The notes under the pieces are model-generated. The model was not told the DNA's origin. It saw only the letters and a list, made by a program, of their open reading frames with translations, and did no database searches. Positions 32,269-41,400 of a DNA stretch of 64,000 nt are shown here, piece after piece; the stretch's first letter is position 1; the number at the start of each line of letters is the position of its first letter. Origin of the DNA: Microbacterium sp. SLBN-146 (GTDB taxonomy: Bacteria; Actinomycetota; Actinomycetes; Actinomycetales; Microbacteriaceae); the NCBI RefSeq assembly GCF_006715145.1, contig NZ_VFMR01000001.1, positions 2,232,001 through 2,296,000 of the forward strand, in the 5' to 3' direction. A program made the translations under genes and the position numbers.

Positions 32269-33426
32269 ATGGGTCTCTTCCGCAATGACGAACCGCGCAC
32301 CATCCGCATCGAGGAACCCTCGATCGAGTTGCGCGGCTCACGAGCACCGTGGAGCCTCTGGGCTGACGGCTTCGGCAAGCTGGCGATCCGCGCCATCCAG
32401 ATCATCGTCGTGGTCGCCGTCCTCGCCGGGATCATCTACGTCATCCAGACGCTGACCCTCGTGACGATCCCGCTCGTCATCGGTCTCATCCTCGCGAGCG
32501 CCTTCTTCCCCGTCATGAACTGGATGCGGCGAAGGGGAGTGCCCGATCTCCTCGCCACCGTCCTGGCGCTCCTCGCCATCGTGGTGATCCTCACGGGGCT
32601 CGGATGGGTCATCGTGTGGGCCGTCCGCGACCAGTGGGACGACCTCTACTCGCAGGCCGAGGAAGGCTTCCAGAGCCTGTTGTCGTGGGTCCAGACGCTG
32701 CCGTTCGACTTCGTCCAGCCCGAGCAGATCGACGAGTGGGTGCAGACCCTCACCGACTTCGTCACGAGCGCGCAGTTCGGCTCGGGTGCCATCGCGGGCG
32801 TGAGCGCTGTTGCGAGTTTCGTGACGGGGTTCGTCCTCCTGGTCGTGATCCTCTTCTTCTTCCTCAAGGACGGACCGCGCCTGTGGGAGTTCCTCCTGCG
32901 CCCGTTCCGCGGTGAGAACTACGAGCGCGCACGCCGCATCGGCGACAAGACGGTGGGTGTGCTCGGGGCGTACGTCCGCGGAACAGCCGCCGTCGCCCTC
33001 GTCGACGCGATCGGCATTCTGATCGGTCTCCTCATCCTCCAGGTGCCGCTGGCGATCCCGCTGGCCGTGCTGGTCTTCCTCCTCGCGTTCATCCCCATCG
33101 TGGGGGCGACGCTCGCCGGCATCCTGGCAGCCCTCGTCGCGCTCGTCGCGAACGGGTGGGTCAACGCCCTTCTCGTGGTCGGAGTCGTCGTACTCGTCAA
33201 TCAGCTCGAGGGCAACTTCCTCCAGCCGGTCTTGATGGGACGATCGATGAAGCTGCACGCGTTCGTCATCTTGATCGCCCTGACCGTCGGCACTGCCCTC
33301 GGAGGCATCGTCGGTGCGATCCTCGCCGTCCCGATCACGGCGGCGGTGTGGGGAGTCGTGCAGGTGTGGGACGGCGAGAACCGACCCGCACGGTGGGCGC
33401 GACCGAAGCCGACGCGGACCGAGTAG
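32269..33426 (+). CDS. AI-2E family transporter (PF01594), second paralogue
   Basis: 385 residues from ATG 32269; a GTG three codons upstream is possible. Helices begin LAIRAIQIIVVVAVLAGIIY, and family motifs include LVIGLILASAFFPVMNWMRR, LFFFLKDGPRLWEFLLRPF, LLAFIPIVGATLAGILAALV and LVNQLEGNFLQPVLMGRSMK. The C-terminus ends NRPARWARPKPTRTE. The second of two such genes in the window. Its direction follows the sigma/Asp23 operon, 65 bp downstream. Confidence 0.88.
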   Translation: MGLFRNDEPRTIRIEEPSIELRGSRAPWSLWADGFGKLAIRAIQIIVVVAVLAGIIYVIQTLTLVTIPLVIGLILASAFFPVMNWMRRRGVPDLLATVLALLAIVVILTGLGWVIVWAVRDQWDDLYSQAEEGFQSLLSWVQTLPFDFVQPEQIDEWVQTLTDFVTSAQFGSGAIAGVSAVASFVTGFVLLVVILFFFLKDGPRLWEFLLRPFRGENYERARRIGDKTVGVLGAYVRGTAAVALVDAIGILIGLLILQVPLAIPLAVLVFLLAFIPIVGATLAGILAALVALVANGWVNALLVVGVVVLVNQLEGNFLQPVLMGRSMKLHAFVILIALTVGTALGGIVGAILAVPITAAVWGVVQVWDGENRPARWARPKPTRTE

Positions 33427-33584
33427 ACCGGGCCGTGTCAGCCGAAGAGGGGACAGACACGCCTTCGCCGGACGCTTATCGTTGACGTTACGGATGTTCC
33501 CCAGGCATCCAGCGACGTTCCCCAGACGTCGCACAACAAGCCCGTCAAGCTTTGGTCGTTTCGGGTGCGGCCAGTAGACGGAAG

Positions 33585-33618
33585 AGCGGTCCCCGGCCTC
33601 ATAAGGCCGGGGACCGCT
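33585..33618 (+). terminator. strong hairpin terminator
   Basis: Perfect 15-bp arms, AGCGGTCCCCGGCCT at 33585-33599 and its complement at 33604-33618, with a four-base loop CATA. It lies 158 bp after the AI-2E gene stop. The rest of 33427-33834 contains the REP-like palindrome at 33663 and no gene. Confidence 0.75.
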
Positions 33619-33662
33619 TCCGTTCCACGGGACGTCTTCGTGGGCACGCGCCCGCCCCACTC

Positions 33663-33735
33663 CCGCGAGACTGCACCTCGCGGCCCAGACGGCGGTCGGT
33701 GCGTGCACGCTCGGCCGGGAGATGCAGTCTCGCGG
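33663..33735. repeat. REP-like palindrome, copy 1 (73 bp)
   Basis: Ends CCGCGAGACTGCA (33663-33675) and TGCAGTCTCGCGG (33723-33735) are perfect inverted repeats of 13 bp, with the internal motif TCGGCCGGGAG near the right end. Copies of nearly the same length and ends occur at 46628-46697 and 47214-47286. Confidence 0.85.
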
Positions 33736-33834
33736 AGCCGGAGGCCGACGCACCGGTGTGGTTCCGCGGGGTGCTCGCGTCGCCTAGCGTGGGGGTAGCG
33801 GCATGACGGATGCCGCGCGGAAGGACACCACCCC

Positions 33835-34245
33835 ATGAAGGTTGTATCGAGCGCCGATTGGCGCAGATCGATCCCTTTCGAAACACCGATGCTGGTCGCC
33901 GACCTCGTGCCGGGCGAACCGACGCGATGCTTCTCGTGCGGTCCGACCTCGGAGGCGCGTGAGCGCAGCGAATTGTGGGCGTTCAAGCACCGGCACCCCA
34001 ATCACCACGACGGTTTCGTCCGCTTCTATTGCAGCGAGCACGTGCCCGCTGCGAAGGTCGTCGAAGTCGCGCCGCCGCCGCCGCGCGCGCGTGCTCGACG
34101 GAGCGCGGCGACGACGGAGGACCGTGTCGCCGCGCCACGTCGGCCCGCGGCGACCGATGCTCCCATTCGGGCGATGTGCCCGAATTGCTTCGTGGAGGTC
34201 TCGGCGACGGGGGAGTGCGGAATGTGCGGTGCGAAGGTCGCGTAG
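33835..34245 (+). CDS. zinc-ribbon-like hypothetical protein
   Basis: 136 residues. Two metal-site candidates are visible: an N-terminal CFSCG with a later CSEH (TRCFSCGPTSEARE, FYCSEHVPA), and a C-terminal MCPNCFVEVSATGECGMCG with four cysteines in CxxC pairs. A Pro/Arg/Ala-rich linker (APPPPRARARRSAATTE) separates them. The function is unknown, and nucleic-acid or protein binding is possible. It is convergent with the lsr2 gene, six bases apart. Confidence 0.7.
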   Translation: MKVVSSADWRRSIPFETPMLVADLVPGEPTRCFSCGPTSEARERSELWAFKHRHPNHHDGFVRFYCSEHVPAAKVVEVAPPPPRARARRSAATTEDRVAAPRRPAATDAPIRAMCPNCFVEVSATGECGMCGAKVA

Positions 34246-34251
34246 ACCGCT

Positions 34252-34605
34252 TTAGTGCGCTGCTTCGTACGCTTCGATCACGGCCGAGGGAACGCGGCCG
34301 CGCTCGGAAACGGTGAATCCGTTGTCTTTCGCCCATTCGCGGACGCCGCTGTAATCCTGCTGACCGGCGCGTCGCCGCTTTCGGGCAGCGGATGCGGAGG
34401 AACTCGACGACGAGGGGCTTCCCACCCGGCGTGAGGCGGAGATATAGGGAGCGAGTGAATCACGAAGGACAGTGGCATTCTCGCTGCTGACGTCGATCTC
34501 ATACGCGACGCCGTCCAGCGAGAAAAGCACGGTCTCCCCGGATCCCACATCCAGGACAGTGCCGTCGAGGTCGTCGACGATCTGGTGAACAATTCTTCGG
34601 GCCAT
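34252..34605 (-). CDS. lsr2: Lsr2 family nucleoid-associated protein
   Basis: 117 residues from ATG 34605 (MARRIVHQIVDDLDG); the open frame extends upstream but the Lsr2 start is well conserved. N-terminal dimerisation strands are ETVLFSLDGVAYEIDVS, followed by a Ser-rich linker and the AT-hook-like DNA-binding domain YSGVREWAKDNGFTVSERGR, which carries the RGR motif. It binds AT-rich minor grooves and silences foreign DNA. A second paralogue lies at 47421-47765. Confidence 0.92.
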   Translation of the reverse strand: MARRIVHQIVDDLDGTVLDVGSGETVLFSLDGVAYEIDVSSENATVLRDSLAPYISASRRVGSPSSSSSSASAARKRRRAGQQDYSGVREWAKDNGFTVSERGRVPSAVIEAYEAAH

Positions 34606-34709
34606 AGAGGAACAATACGCTGTGCCCGCTGTGACAGGGGCCGCACGCAGGGCTCGAATTGTGTCAAGTATGCGTTGCTTCTGGGCGGTTTCGAAGGAGA
34701 AATCCAGTG

Positions 34710-35585
34710 TCAGGGCAGAATTCCCGCGCGACGCGCTTTTGCGACCGCCGCGTGCCGGGTGGATGCGTCGAGTTTCGCCATCGCGGACTGGAGGTACGAC
34801 TTCACCGTGACTTCCTTGAGTGACAATGTCGCGGCGATCTCGGCATTGGTGGCACCGAGCGCGGCACATGCCAAGACGTCCACCTCACGTCGTGAGAGCC
34901 GCACATCGAGCGTGAGCGGCGTTTCGGTCGTGTCGGCCGACAGTGCCGCCAGTCTCTTCTCCACCGACTCGAGGCGCTCGCGCAGGTCGGGGTCGTCGAC
35001 GGTGGCCGCGATGCTTCTCAGCTCCGCATAGCTCTCGCGGAGTTCCTCCCTCGTCGCGGAGGCCAGCGTCGCGGGAGCGGATGATGTGTGGGCCAGCGAC
35101 AGCCGGCGCTGCACCTCGTCACGTACGCGAAGCTCGGTGCCCAGTTCCGACGCGACTTCGAATGCCCCTCCAGCGACGACATCGCCGACGGGTTTCTCGG
35201 ACCACGACCCGCAGTAGAGAACGGCACGCGGGCGCCCCGTCACCATCACCGGGACGGCGAAGAGCGTGGCGATCCCCTCGCCCAGGATGACGCGATCGTA
35301 GTCGTGCGTGATGGAACGGGAAGAGCGATAGTCGAGGGCGAGTCGCGGCCTCTTCTCGACGAGAGCCCGTCCGCCGAGTCCTCGCCCCGGCTGGACGACG
35401 AGTCCCTCGAGCTGATGCGTGCGGGCACCCGAGATCGCGGTGACGTGAACAGCGCCATCGGCTTCGTACCCGCCGAACGCGACCGGAAACCTCGTCAGGC
35501 GCGTCAATCTGTCGACAGCGCGCGCGACCAGCTGGTCGTCCGTCTCACTGCCGATCGTGATGGATCCGGTCGGTGCTGCGCCCAC
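34710..35585 (-). CDS. LuxR-type regulator with GAF-like sensor domain
   Basis: 291 residues from GTG 35585. Residues 15-165 look like a GAF domain (RLTRFPVAFGGYEADGAV, GRGLGGRALVEKRPRLAL, ATLFAVPVMVTGRPRAVLY). A helical linker leads to the C-terminal LuxR HTH: LSRREVDVLACAALGATNAE, IAATLSLKEVTVKSYLQSAM. It is divergent from the DUF485/acetate-symporter pair, with about 140 bp between, and is likely their activator. The same arrangement is common in actinobacteria. Confidence 0.87.
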   Translation of the reverse strand: MGAAPTGSITIGSETDDQLVARAVDRLTRLTRFPVAFGGYEADGAVHVTAISGARTHQLEGLVVQPGRGLGGRALVEKRPRLALDYRSSRSITHDYDRVILGEGIATLFAVPVMVTGRPRAVLYCGSWSEKPVGDVVAGGAFEVASELGTELRVRDEVQRRLSLAHTSSAPATLASATREELRESYAELRSIAATVDDPDLRERLESVEKRLAALSADTTETPLTLDVRLSRREVDVLACAALGATNAEIAATLSLKEVTVKSYLQSAMAKLDASTRHAAVAKARRAGILP

Positions 35586-35725
35586 GCATTACCTACTTCC
35601 GGGGGTACGGCGACGTCGCCGCTTTTCGTAGCGTCGACCATACCACCGGCTCGGGCGCAGAAGGCTCGAACCGGATTCGCACGTCGGCGCGATGGTGCGC
35701 CGGTCCATGTAGGCAAGGAGGCCAC

Positions 35726-36076
35726 ATGTCCGAATCCCAGACGGATACCGCCCCGTCCGGCGGAATCGACTACGTCGCGGTCGAGGAATCCCCTCGTTTC
35801 GTCGAACTCAAGCGTCGTCAGCGCAGCTTCGTCTTCCCCCTCTCGATCGCATTTCTTGTCTGGTATTTCACTTTCGTCCTGCTGTCGTCATTCGCGTCGG
35901 AGTTCATGTCGCAGCCGGTGTGGGGGAACATCAACGTCGGACTGCTTCTCGGGCTCGGTCAGTTCGTGACGACGTTCGCGATCACGATGGGCTACGTCGC
36001 CTATGCCAACCGAAAGCTCGACCCGATCGCGGAAGAACTTCGCTCTGAGTTGGAGAAGAAGGAGGCATCCGCATGA
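35726..36076 (+). CDS. DUF485 small membrane protein, symporter partner
   Basis: 116 residues from ATG 35726, after AAGGAGG. Two helices, FPLSIAFLVWYFTFVLLSSF and LLLGLGQFVTTFAITMGYVA, are linked by ASEFMSQPVWGNINVG, which is the DUF485 pattern. It is always found before solute:sodium symporters of the ActP group and starts the operon here. The stop overlaps the symporter start ATG at 36073. Confidence 0.9.
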   Translation: MSESQTDTAPSGGIDYVAVEESPRFVELKRRQRSFVFPLSIAFLVWYFTFVLLSSFASEFMSQPVWGNINVGLLLGLGQFVTTFAITMGYVAYANRKLDPIAEELRSELEKKEASA

Positions 36077-37694
36077 ATGACGTCTTCGGTGCCGTTCATG
36101 CGGCCGTCCAGACGGTGGAGAACAACCCCGTCCTCAACATCTCGATCTCGGTGCCTTCGTCGCTGTCACTTTGTTCATCGTCATTCGCGCTAGTCGCAAC
36201 AGCAAGACCGCCGCAGACTATTACGCGGCAGGGCGATCGTTCACGGGGTCGCAGAACGGCTTCGCGATCTCTGGCGACTACCTCTCCGCGGCGTCCTTCC
36301 TCGGGATCTGCGGAGCGATCGCGGTCAACGGCTTCGATGGCTTCCTCTACTCGATCGGGTTCCTGGTCGCGTGGCTCGTAGCGCTCCTTCTCGTGGCGGA
36401 GCTCATGCGGAACACGGGCAAGTTCACGATGGCCGACGTGCTGTCGTTCCGTCTCACGCAGGGCCCCGTGCGAATGGCGGCGGCGATCACGACCCTCGCC
36501 GTCTGCTTCTTCTACCTGCTCGCGCAGATGGCGGGCGCCGGCGGACTCGTCTCTCTGCTCCTCGGCATCGGCGATCAGCTCGGCCAGTCGATCGTCGTCG
36601 CAGTCGTCGGCGTGCTCATGATCGTCTACGTGCTCATCGGTGGCATGAAGGGCACGACGTGGGTCCAGATCGTGAAGGCGTTCCTCCTGATCGGCGGCGC
36701 GCTCGTCATGACGATCTGGGTGCTCGCGATCAACGGATTCAGCTTCGACGCCCTGCTCGGAAGCGCCGTCGCCGCGTCGGTGACGGACCCGCCGAGCGCC
36801 ATCCTCGATCCGGGACTGCAGTACGGAAAGAACCCCTGGGACTTCATCTCCCTCGCCATCGCTCTCGTCCTCGGAACGGCCGGACTCCCGCACGTGCTGA
36901 TGCGCTTCTATACGGTGCCGACCGCGAAGGAAGCACGCCGGTCTGTCGTGTGGGCGATCTGGCTCATCGGGCTGTTCTACCTGCTGACCCTCGTCCTCGG
37001 ATACGGCGCGGCCGCTCTCGTCGGACCCGCAACGATCCTCGAGGCCCCGGGCGGCGTCAATGCCGCAGCTCCGCTGCTCGCGCTCGAACTCGGCGGTCCC
37101 ATCCTTCTCGGGTTCATCTCCGCGGTCGCCTTCGCAACGATCCTCGCGGTCGTCGCGGGCCTCACGATCACGGCGGCGGCATCGTTCGCGCACGACATCT
37201 ACGCGAACGTCGTGAAGAAGGGGAACGTCCCGCCCGACGGCGAGGTCAAGGTGGCACGACGCACGGTGGTCGTCATCGGCGTGCTCGCGATCCTCGGGGG
37301 CATCGGCGTGCAGGGTCAGAACGTCGCCTTCCTCGTCGCTCTGGCGTTCGCCGTCGCGGCGTCGGCGAACCTTCCGACGATCCTCTACTCGCTCTTCTGG
37401 AGGAAGTTCACGACGCGCGGCGCGGTGTGGAGCATGTACGGCGGGCTCGCTTCGGCGATCATCCTGATCCTGCTGTCGCCCGTCTTCTGGGGAACCGAGA
37501 CGAGCGTCTTCCAGAACGTCGGAACGGCGATCTGGCCGCTGAACAACCCCGGAATCGTGTCGATCCCCATCGGTTTCCTCCTCGGGTGGCTCGGTTCGGT
37601 CACGTCGAGCAAGAAAGAGGACCGCCGCCTCGCGGCCGAGATGGACGTGCGGTCGCTCACCGGCTTCGGTGCCGAGAAGGCGAGCGACCACTAG
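36073..37694 (+). CDS. actP: cation/acetate symporter (SSS family, ActP-like), frame interrupted by one base
   Basis: The gene should start at ATG 36073 (MNDVFGAVHAAVQTVENNPV), overlapping the DUF485 stop, but this frame is diverted after LNISIS at about 36149. The rest continues one frame over as GAFVAVTLFIVIRASRNS to the stop at 37694. A missing T near 36147-36149 (ATCTCGG where ATCTTCGG is expected) restores a continuous protein of about 540 residues. The downstream part is otherwise intact: FAISGDYLSAASFLGICGAI, YLLAQMAGAGGLVSLLLG, MKGTTWVQIVKAFLLIGGA, TVPTAKEARRSVVWAIWL. Either a real mutation or a sequencing error; a TTG at 36171 could give a short form lacking helix 1. Confidence 0.85.
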
Positions 37695-37710
37695 TCGGCT
37701 GATCGAAGGG

Positions 37711-37742
37711 GAGGCCCCGGGGTGCTGATGCCCCGGGGCCTC
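37711..37742. terminator. hairpin terminator after actP
   Basis: Perfect 12-bp arms GAGGCCCCGGGG (37711-37722) and its complement (37731-37742), loop TGCTGATG, followed by TTCG. It lies between the convergent symporter and alkyltransferase-like genes and may serve both. Confidence 0.8.
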
Positions 37743-37754
37743 TTCGCGGGCGGC

Positions 37755-38294
37755 CTACTCGCTCGCGGCTGGCTCGGTCAGGTCGTCCGCGACGACGGAC
37801 TGCTCGAGGTCGATGAGGAATCGCTTGACGTCGGGTCGGCCCCCGTACTCGCCCAGCGACCCGTCGGCGCGGACGACCCGGTGCACGGGCACGACGATCG
37901 AGAAGGGCGTCGTCGCGCAGGCGGTCCCCACAGCACGCGCCGCGCGCGGACTCGAGGTCGAGCGGGCGACTTCTCCGTAGCCCGCCACCTCGCCGTAGGG
38001 GATGTCCGATACGGCGTGAAGCGCTTCGGTCGTGTATCCGCGGGTGAGTCGCCAGTCGAGTGGCAGATCGAAGATGCGCCGGGAGCCGTCGAAGTACTCG
38101 TCGAGTTGCGTCGACGCGAGAGCGGCGGCTACGGGGTCGCCGGGTTCTATCGCCATGCCGAGCGCTCGGCCGATCCGTTCGACCTCGACACCGACGGGGG
38201 CGTCGAACGGGTGCAGTGACACGATCCCGTCGTCGACGACGACGATCAGGATGTCACCGATGGGGGAGGGGTGGACGACGAAGCGAGCGGTCAT
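37755..38294 (-). CDS. methylated-DNA--cysteine methyltransferase homologue lacking the catalytic Cys
   Basis: 179 residues from ATG 38294 with both MGMT domains. The N-terminal ribonuclease-like part is STQLDEYFDGSRRIFDLPLD; the C-terminal part has IPYGEVAGYGEVA, SPRAARAVGTACATTPFSIV and then PVHRVVRADGSLGEYGG. In active enzymes the motif is PCHRV; here residue 137 is Val (codon GTG on the minus strand), and the Asn of the usual AN-x-x-NP hinge is also changed. The protein could be an alkyltransferase-like DNA-damage marker or an inactive relative. Convergent with actP. Confidence 0.85.
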   Translation of the reverse strand: MTARFVVHPSPIGDILIVVVDDGIVSLHPFDAPVGVEVERIGRALGMAIEPGDPVAAALASTQLDEYFDGSRRIFDLPLDWRLTRGYTTEALHAVSDIPYGEVAGYGEVARSTSSPRAARAVGTACATTPFSIVVPVHRVVRADGSLGEYGGRPDVKRFLIDLEQSVVADDLTEPAASE

Positions 38295-38466
38295 GCGACC
38301 ATCCTCACGTGCCCGGCCCGGAGGCCGCGCGGACCGAGCAAATCTGTGCGAAGTGCGACCATCTCGGGGGCTGGGGAGGAAACGCTGGTCACGCGGCGTG
38401 TCCCAATACCGTGAAACCCGGCGCGGATGCAAGAGTCCCACCGCACGGGCGCTTAGGGTGGCTGTC

Positions 38467-41400
38467 GTGTGGCGAGCAGATGGCAGCGCCGTGATCGGCG
38501 ACGAGGAAACCGATCCTTCGGCGACCGTGAATCCCGGCGACCTCGGACTCTCCGAGCCGGGTATCGCGGTGGCGCACATCGCCGACCCCGAGCGCGAACG
38601 CCTGCGCCGTGAAGGCGCTGCTCTCGGGGGTCGCTCGACCCTCCTGCACTTCTCGGACCAGGACGACGCGGTCATCGAGATCACGCAGGCGCATCCCGGC
38701 AGTCTCCCGCAGTTCCTGACGGGACGCTCGACGCTCCTGTCCAACCTCTTCCGCGACGAAGTCGCCCTCCGCAACGCGAGGCTCGGTGCCGAACGCATCA
38801 CGGCCAAGAGCGTCGAACTGCGGACGACCCGCGGGCTGGATACCGTCCACCTCGCCGTGGGACTGGCCTCCTGGCGGATCGGGGGGATGGCGTGCACGGC
38901 CCCCGTCCTCCTGCGCCCTCTCGCGATTCGTCGGCACCAGTCCGACTTCGAAGTGAAGCTCCACGGGTCGTTCCTGCTCAATCCGGCGCTCGCCTCGGCC
39001 CTTCGAACGCACTTCGGCATCCGGCTCGACGCGGCGGGACTCGCGGCTCTCGCGTATGACGACGGCGTCTTCAAGCCGCAGCCCGTCATCGATCACCTGC
39101 GCGCCCTGACGGCGCAGGTCCCCTCTTTCACCGTCAAGCCTCGCCTCGTCGTGTCGAGCTTCGGTGACGTCGGCGCAGCGATGTCCGCGGATGCCGCCGA
39201 CCTCCAGCATCCCGTCCTCAACGCCCTCGCGGGTCACCCGGGCGACCGCGAGCGGCTCGCGCTCCGTCGCGACGTCGTGACGCCCGCTCATCCTGACGAA
39301 CGCCACCCCGCCGCCGACACGCTGCTCCTCGACGCCGATGCGGAGCAGGAGCGTGTCCTCGCCCGCATCGCGGCGGGCCAGCCGCTCGCCGTGCACACAC
39401 TCCCCGGTACAGGGGGAACCCAGACCGTCATCAACGCGATCGGGCAGCTCGTGCGCGACGGCAAGCGCGTACTCGTCGTGAGCGCCCGCCGCTCGAGTCT
39501 CGAAGGGGTCCGCCACCGTCTCGCAGGGGTGGGGCTTCCCGGGCTCGCCGTGTCGCCCCGCCACGTGCGGCGCGACCTCATCCGCGCCATCGGACGCAAC
39601 GAGAAAGCCGAGCAGCCCAAAGTCGGCGACATCGACGACGCCCTCGTTCGGCTGCGTGGAGTGCTTCGCGACTACCGTGGCGCGGTCACGGCACCGCATC
39701 CCACCCTCAAGGTGTCAGTCCTCGACATCCTCCGCTCGCTGGCGGAATTGTCCCGACGGACGGATGCGCCGTCGACCTCGGCCCGCTTCGACTTCCCGAC
39801 ACTCCAGCGCCTCGCTTCCGCGCGCGCTGAGGCGGCATCCAAGCTCGCCACCGCGGCGCGTCTGGGCGAATTCCGCTTCGGACCGGACGACTCACCCTGG
39901 TACGGCGTGACGTTCGCGACGACCCAGGACGCGCGGTCGACGCACGGTCTGGCGGGCAAGCTCCATCGCTACGAAGTGCCTGCTCTCCTCGAGCGCGGAT
40001 ACGAGCTGATCGCGCAGACCCGCATGCGGCCCTTCCGCACGATCTCCGAGCTCGGCATGTATCTGCGCCTGCTCGGGGGTATCCGCGACTCTCTCGACAA
40101 GTTCAGCCTCACGGTCTTCGAGCGACCCCTCGGCGAACTCATCCAGGCGCACGCTCCGCGCCGCGATGCCCCCGACCTGTCCGGCCCCAACAGGCGGCGG
40201 CTGCGGCGGCTGTCGAAGGAGTACATCCGGCCGGGCGTGCACATCGTCGACATGCACGAAGCGCTCGTGAAGATCCAGCAGCAGCGCACCGAATGGCAGC
40301 GTCTCGTCGACGCGGGCGTGGCGCCGGAGGTGCCGCTCGGTCTCAGCGATGTCCACGTCGCGTGGCAGCGGATCGACGCCGAGCTCGGCGAACTCGATCG
40401 CGTCCTCGGACGAACGGGCACCGAGCGGCTCGCCTCGCTTCCCGTCGCCGAGCTCGTCAGGACCCTCGCGGGACTCGCCGCCGAGTCGGCGGTCTTCGAC
40501 AACCTGATCGAGCGCGCGACGATCCGCTCCGAACTCGACTCTCTCGGACTCGAACCGCTCATGACCGAACTGTCGATCCGTCATGTGCCTGAGCCCCTCG
40601 TCGGGTCGGAGCTCGAGTACGCGTGGTGGCAGTCGGCGCTCGAGCACATGCTCAGCAGCGATCGCGCGCTCCTCGGTGCCAACACGGCAGTCGTCGATCG
40701 ACTCGAGCGCGACTTCCGCCTCGTCGACGAAGCTCATGCCGCGGCATCCGGTCCGCTCTTGGCTGCCCAGCTCGCGACCCAGTGGCGGATCGGGATCGTC
40801 GACCAGCCGCGTGAGGCCGACGCCCTCAAGCGTGCGCTCAAGGACCCCGCCGTCGCCCCGCGCGCCCTGTTCGACGCCGCCCCCACGCTCCTGCGAACGC
40901 TCGCGCCGGTGTGGCTCGCGTCGCCGTACGACGTGCCGGCGATTCCCGACTCGTTCGACTTCGACGTCGTCATCGTGGCGGATGCCGCGGCCATCTGCCT
41001 CGCCGAGGCCGCGCCCGCACTCCGCCGCGCCCGACAGGTGGTCGTGTTCGGAGATCCCGTCACGCAGCGTCCGACACCGTTCCACGTCGCGGCAACCTTC
41101 GGTCCGCCCACGACCGACGACTCCGACGACGTACCGTTCGACGGCGTGAGCCTCTTCGAGCGGCTGGCCGACATCGTGCCCGTCGAAACGCTGACCCGCA
41201 GCTACCGCGCGGGCGGCGAAGACCTCGCGGAACTCGTCAACGGCGCCTTCTACGGCGGCGAGATCGTGTCCTACCCGTGGGCGGGCTCGTACCTCGGGCG
41301 CGGGAGCCTCAGTGTCGACTACGTCGAGGGCGGCACGGGCGTTCCCGACCCCGTCAGCGGCGCCGTCGAGAGTCCCGATGCCGAAGTGGCCCGCGTCGTG

